10,940 nt of DNA from Tubulinosema ratisbonensis (Eukaryota > Microsporidia > Tubulinosematidae), in NCBI GenBank assembly GCA_004000155.1, contig RCSS01000753.1:1-10940 (forward strand), read 5' to 3'. The notes beneath the pieces are model-generated. The model was not told the DNA's origin. It saw only the letters and a list, made by a program, of their open reading frames with translations, and ran no database searches. Shown piece by piece: positions 7,810 to 10,940 of the stretch. Each line of letters starts with the position of its first letter. Position 1 is the first letter of the stretch. Made by a program: the position numbers and the translations under genes.

Positions 7810-9024
7810 ACATCACCTAATAATATAATATTTTTTTTCAAGACTATAAAATAAAATAAAACACAAAAATTCAAAATGTTATTGTCAGAACTCTTCGTAT
7901 ATTTTATAAAAATAGTATATAAAATGTATAAAGAAAATCATTTATAAAATTTGTGACATTAATTACAAAATAAACAAATTATTAAGCATAATAGCAGTAT
8001 ACAAACAATTTCATTACATCACATACCTTAAGGTCTAATTATCTTAAAATACTATAACAATATTTTAAGAATGGAATGTATGTGTCTGATTAGTTCAATT
8101 TAACAAGAAGTAAATTATAAAAAAGATTACTAAATTATTTTTAAAAATGTTAAGCTGAAGAAATTTTAAAAAAAAAATTGAAAAGTTTTATATAAGTTGG
8201 GGCTTTAAATTAAATTTTTACTAAAATCTATTTTTCATAATTCGAGTGAATTTATAATTATTCGTACAGAAGTTAAAAGCTCTTAAAAATAGAATTTTCT
8301 GCAAAAATGGGATTAAAAATATAAATATATATCAAAAATGCCAGATTCTTGTAACAAACTGACGTTTATTAGCTTCATAATCTCGTTATTTTAGATAAAG
8401 ATTAGAAAGATTTTTTTATAAATAGATTCTATTTGAAAGTACATTTAAAGGATTTTATATGATTCTTTTTATTTTACCAAGAAAAAATAAGTTGTTTAAA
8501 ATTTTTTTAATCCGTCTCTTGTTAAAAAATATCATAAATTTAGAAACATAAAAATATAATAACACTTTATAAGCCTAGGAAATATGTTTATAAAAATAAC
8601 CATAAAACATTTTTGTTTTATTTTAGGTCTATTTTCATTAAAAAGAAATTCTTTAAAATTTTATTGGTTTTTGATTTAAGGCTTCTATTCAATCTATAAA
8701 CTACGTGGCCTTATTCAAGAATTTTATTAAAAAAGAGAGAGATACAAGAATTATTTTTGAGAATTATATCAAAAATTTAATTTTAGAGGATATTTAAAAA
8801 TTAAAAGCGTTAAATTCCTTACTTACATATTAGAGCTACTAGTTTAATAAAAATAATGTTGTTTTTTTATAAAGAAAATTTATTTTAGTAAAATTCATAT
8901 AATAAAATAAGAAAGGTGACTGTTATTTCTAAACAAATCAACGCCTGTTTTAAAAATTATTTTTAGCTTTAACAAAAAATTAAAAACATAAAAATTTAAA
9001 TGGTAAAAGTAATAAAATCACTAG
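7810..9024. other. AT-rich intergenic region, no convincing gene
   Basis: No supported gene is present. One plus-strand stretch from the ATG at 8584 to the TAA at 8845-8847 (88 codons) has only three internal stops (the first at 8677-8679) and a fairly protein-like middle around 8700-8830. This is not significant on its own. A perfect 10-bp A/T-rich hairpin lies at 8042-8070. Confidence 0.55.
8042..8070. repeat. Perfect 10-bp inverted repeat, 9-nt loop
   Basis: TCTTAAAATA (8042-8051) is the exact reverse complement of TATTTTAAGA (8061-8070), with CTATAACAA between them. It contains one G:C pair per arm and is far from any gene. It is possibly incidental in DNA of this composition. Confidence 0.4.
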
Positions 9025-9969
9025 TTATTTATTTTTTTCTTTTTCATATACGAGTATACAAGGAAAAGGTGCACTCGATGGAACATTAGTAATCTCTTTT
9101 ACCAATTTATTATCTGAATAACGCATCCATTTCACACTGTTTCCTTCTTTTTTCTTATGAAAATAATTATAATGACCGCTATTAGCATCTGATCCCATAT
9201 GAACAGCTGCCCCTTTTAGTGTATACACTTCAGTATTTGGCGTTCCCGATATATTTATAACTGCTTTGTACTGATTAGCATTACTGATTTCAAAAATATC
9301 TTGAATATGTTTAATAACATTATCCTCTGTTTCCAAAGTAATTATATAAATAAGAATTTCAGGGGTTTGGTGTACTTCTTTTAAAGGAAAAAGTTCATTA
9401 GTTTCTATTGTAATAACGGAAAGATCATTTTCCTTTCTGATACCATTAGTCCCTTGATCAGAAATATATGGCGAAAGTTCTGGTTTGTTATTTTCTAAAT
9501 TGTGTAAGACGAAACAAAATTTTCTAACCCAATCATTATCTTGTAATTTTCCTTGTTTTAATAAATTTTCGCTAATCCGATCAAAAAGCACTGCTAAAAA
9601 TTCTGACGCATCATTTTGGCGGCCCGAAATTATTTCACTAGACTTTAAATCAGAAATAATTTTATCAAAATCTTCATAAAAATCCGAGAACGATTTATTT
9701 GGTTTATGAATATCTCTGAGTATACGAACAATATTTTCTTTTGATACGTAGTCTATGCTTTTAAAACAATTGATTTCATCTGTAAATAAGCCCAATGAAG
9801 AAGCCATAAAACAATAGTTTCCTTTCAATGGTTTTGTCGGTTGGTTACTTTGAACAGCGGCTAAGTTTCTCTTCTTTATATGCATTACTCCTATTACTAA
9901 AAAAGCTATAGCTATAGTTAATATGATGAATAATATTACAACATTCCTTAAGCTGTTTGTAGATGACAT
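9025..9969 (-). CDS. Membrane-anchored ubiquitin-specific protease (USP, C19 family), 314 aa
   Basis: This is a predicted cysteine protease that removes ubiquitin from proteins. The Cys box is GNYCFMASSLGLF (50-62, Cys 53). The QQD-like helix is GRQNDASEFLAVLFD (116-130). The His box is KGAAVHMGSDANSGHYNYF (252-270, His 266), followed by W281 and RYSDNKLVKE with Asp 286 as probable third residue. The end, PCILVYEK, fits the last USP strand. Residues about 9-29 form one membrane span followed by KKRN, so the positive-inside rule puts the protease in the cytosol. Oddities: residue -5 from the Cys is Leu where USPs normally have the oxyanion Asn; the finger region lacks the usual paired CxxC zinc ligands (only four Cys in all); and the core is short. 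Yeast Ubp16 and human USP30 are likewise N-terminally anchored, on the mitochondrial outer membrane. CCC precedes the ATG directly, supporting this start. Confidence 0.88.
   Translation of the reverse strand: MSSTNSLRNVVILFIILTIAIAFLVIGVMHIKKRNLAAVQSNQPTKPLKGNYCFMASSLGLFTDEINCFKSIDYVSKENIVRILRDIHKPNKSFSDFYEDFDKIISDLKSSEIISGRQNDASEFLAVLFDRISENLLKQGKLQDNDWVRKFCFVLHNLENNKPELSPYISDQGTNGIRKENDLSVITIETNELFPLKEVHQTPEILIYIITLETEDNVIKHIQDIFEISNANQYKAVINISGTPNTEVYTLKGAAVHMGSDANSGHYNYFHKKKEGNSVKWMRYSDNKLVKEITNVPSSAPFPCILVYEKEKNK
9028..9033 (-). terminator. Possible poly(A) signal overlapping the USP stop region
   Basis: The last codons and stop of the USP gene read AAT AAA TAA, so an AATAAA hexamer abuts the stop codon. 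No other AATAAA was seen in the next roughly 40 nt of the minus strand. Signals in or next to the stop would fit compact microsporidian transcripts, but the same bases simply encode Asn-Lys-stop. Confidence 0.3.
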
Positions 9970-9972
9970 GGG
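9970..9972 (-). promoter_or_regulatory. CCC start signal of the USP gene
   Basis: GGG on the plus strand gives TTTCCC immediately before the ATG on the minus strand. It is the microsporidian-type C-triplet signal, as at the ABC transporter start, and an A/T-rich AAATTT-like tract lies just upstream (about 9980-9997). Confidence 0.5.
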
Positions 9973-10858
9973 AAAGTATTAAAATTTTTTAAAAAAATGC
10001 TTTTTTGATCTTCAAAATAAAATAAGGAAGTAATTAAAGGGGGAATGAACGTATTACTTAAACTATGTTATTAATAAAATTTTCAAAAAATCTAATTAAC
10101 ACAATTCAACCTTTTCGGTAAATTAAAATATTTAAGTGATTTAAAAAATTTTCATCACTAAAATAAAAATCTAAATCAGAATCAATTTTATAAAATAAAA
10201 AAAATAATCTAATTAAAATCAAACATAATAAAAATAATAAATAGTTTGTTTATCTAAAAACTGTTATAAAATTGTATTTTTAATATTTTTGTGCAACATT
10301 AAATTTGATTTTTTTATAATTGTAAAATAATATAAAAGAAGGAATTTTTAATTTGATTTAAATTTATTCTTTTATTTTATTATAGATCTTTAAAATGAAG
10401 AAATTTTTTAAATAGCCTTTTTGTAATGAAAGATAAAAAGTTATTATATAAAATTCTTAAAAAAATACTTAAAATTTAGTTAATATTGAAACCATCATTT
10501 TTGCTCTTAGCTTAAAGTATTTAAAGCTTTTTATATTTTTGTCAAATTTAATGTTGTTTTATTAAAAAAATATCATTTTATTGGTTAAAAGAATGTAAAG
10601 TAATATGTTGTCTCTAGAGGAGAATAGTTTAATATACTATTTTAGTAGTTTATTATTCAATTAATTTACTCTTATGAAAGAAAAGATGTAAGTTTAACAA
10701 AAAAGTAAACTCATCAATGATTAATAGTTATAAAGATTAACATTAAAAATTAATCATAAACATGTTTATATAAAAAACAATTTTCTTTTTCCGATAAAAG
10801 AAATTAAAACATTTTAAAAGTAACTTTTATTTATTCTTTCCTCTTCTAATGTAGTTTC
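9973..10858. other. AT-rich intergenic region, nothing recognised
   Basis: This is the shared 5' region of the USP gene and 3' flank of the possible gene at the window edge. It consists of A/T runs with no frame of note on either strand. A short dyad, AATAGT (10623-10628) with ACTATT (10636-10641), is the only structure seen. Confidence 0.6.
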
Positions 10859-10923
10859 TTAGAAGAGTTTTGATTTTTTTATTTGTTTAATGTTCTTTTT
10901 GACATCTTTATTTGATGTCAAAA
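10841..10923. repeat. Two consecutive perfect hairpins (9 and 10 bp stems)
   Basis: CTCTTCTAA (10841-10849) is the exact reverse complement of TTAGAAGAG (10859-10867), with a 9-nt loop. TTTTGACATC (10897-10906) is the exact reverse complement of GATGTCAAAA (10914-10923), with a 7-nt loop. Both have several G:C pairs. The first spans the stop of the possible partial gene and the second lies in its coding part. Confidence 0.6.
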
Positions 10924-10939
10924 TACGAAACAGGCAAGA
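10859..10939 (-). CDS. Possible C-terminus of a gene running in from the right edge (partial)
   Basis: On the minus strand one frame is open from the window edge for 26 codons to a TAA at 10861-10859. The peptide begins SCLFRILTSNKDVKK and ends in a lysine-rich tail, a plausible C-terminus. Two overlapping AATAAA hexamers (10835-10826 on the minus strand) follow the stop by about 24 nt, as expected for a 3' end. The frame is too short to assign a product, and 26 open codons are common by chance. Confidence 0.3.
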   Translation of the reverse strand, partial: SCLFRILTSNKDVKKNIKQIKKSKLF

Positions 10940-10940
10940 A

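Noticed and set aside
9485..9679. Plus-strand frame inside the USP gene
   Set aside because: It is antisense to the QQD-box region of the ubiquitin protease.
1..10940. A multi-gene novel system or mobile element
   Set aside because: No transposase, integrase, reverse transcriptase, terminal repeats, CRISPR-like array or gene cluster with a shared theme was found. The ABC transporter, USP and PAC4-like genes appear to be ordinary housekeeping genes of a reduced eukaryote.

Overview
This looks like a sparsely coded, very AT-rich eukaryotic contig, most likely from a microsporidian (Edhazardia-, Anncaliia- or Hamiltosporidium-like genera with expanded intergenic DNA). The reasons are intronless and compact genes, shortened members of conserved eukaryotic families (an ABCG half-transporter, a minimal ubiquitin protease, a probable proteasome assembly chaperone), C-rich triplets directly before two start codons (the microsporidian CCC-type start signal), and no bacterial gene organisation. 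The phylum rests on gene style and signals, not on a database match. One ambiguous base (N at 7758) shows this is draft sequence.

Layout: 1-1725 is AT-rich intergenic DNA with a 21-bp direct repeat and a few GC-richer islands. At 1726-2043 (+) is a 105-aa protein that resembles proteasome assembly chaperone 4 (PAC4/PSMG4). It is followed on the same strand by a full ABCG (White/WBC-type) half-transporter at 2231-4087 (+). That start is the first ATG of an open frame that extends further upstream without one. A lysine-rich 110-codon reading frame converges on it at 4184-4516 (-), and both have AATAAA signals about 36 nt past their stops. 4517-6378 is a gene desert with a diverged 25-bp tandem repeat and several small hairpins. 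At 6379-6579 (+) is a 66-aa membrane-anchored acidic protein. Its stop codon sits in an exact 3 x 9-bp repeat, and it is followed by about 0.7-1.2 kb that looks like a decayed reading frame. 7800-9024 is again mostly empty. At 9025-9969 (-) is a membrane-anchored ubiquitin-specific protease. The last 81 bases may hold the 3' end of another minus-strand gene.

The recognisable genes do not form one obvious pathway. Two of them (the PAC4-like protein and the USP) belong to the ubiquitin-proteasome system but lie 7 kb apart on opposite strands, which is not evidence of linkage. I see no RNA genes, CRISPR, insertion sequences or transposase/reverse transcriptase domains. No convincing novel multi-gene system is visible. 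The best leads are the stripped-down membrane-tethered USP, the PAC4-like chaperone and the decayed gene after 6579.
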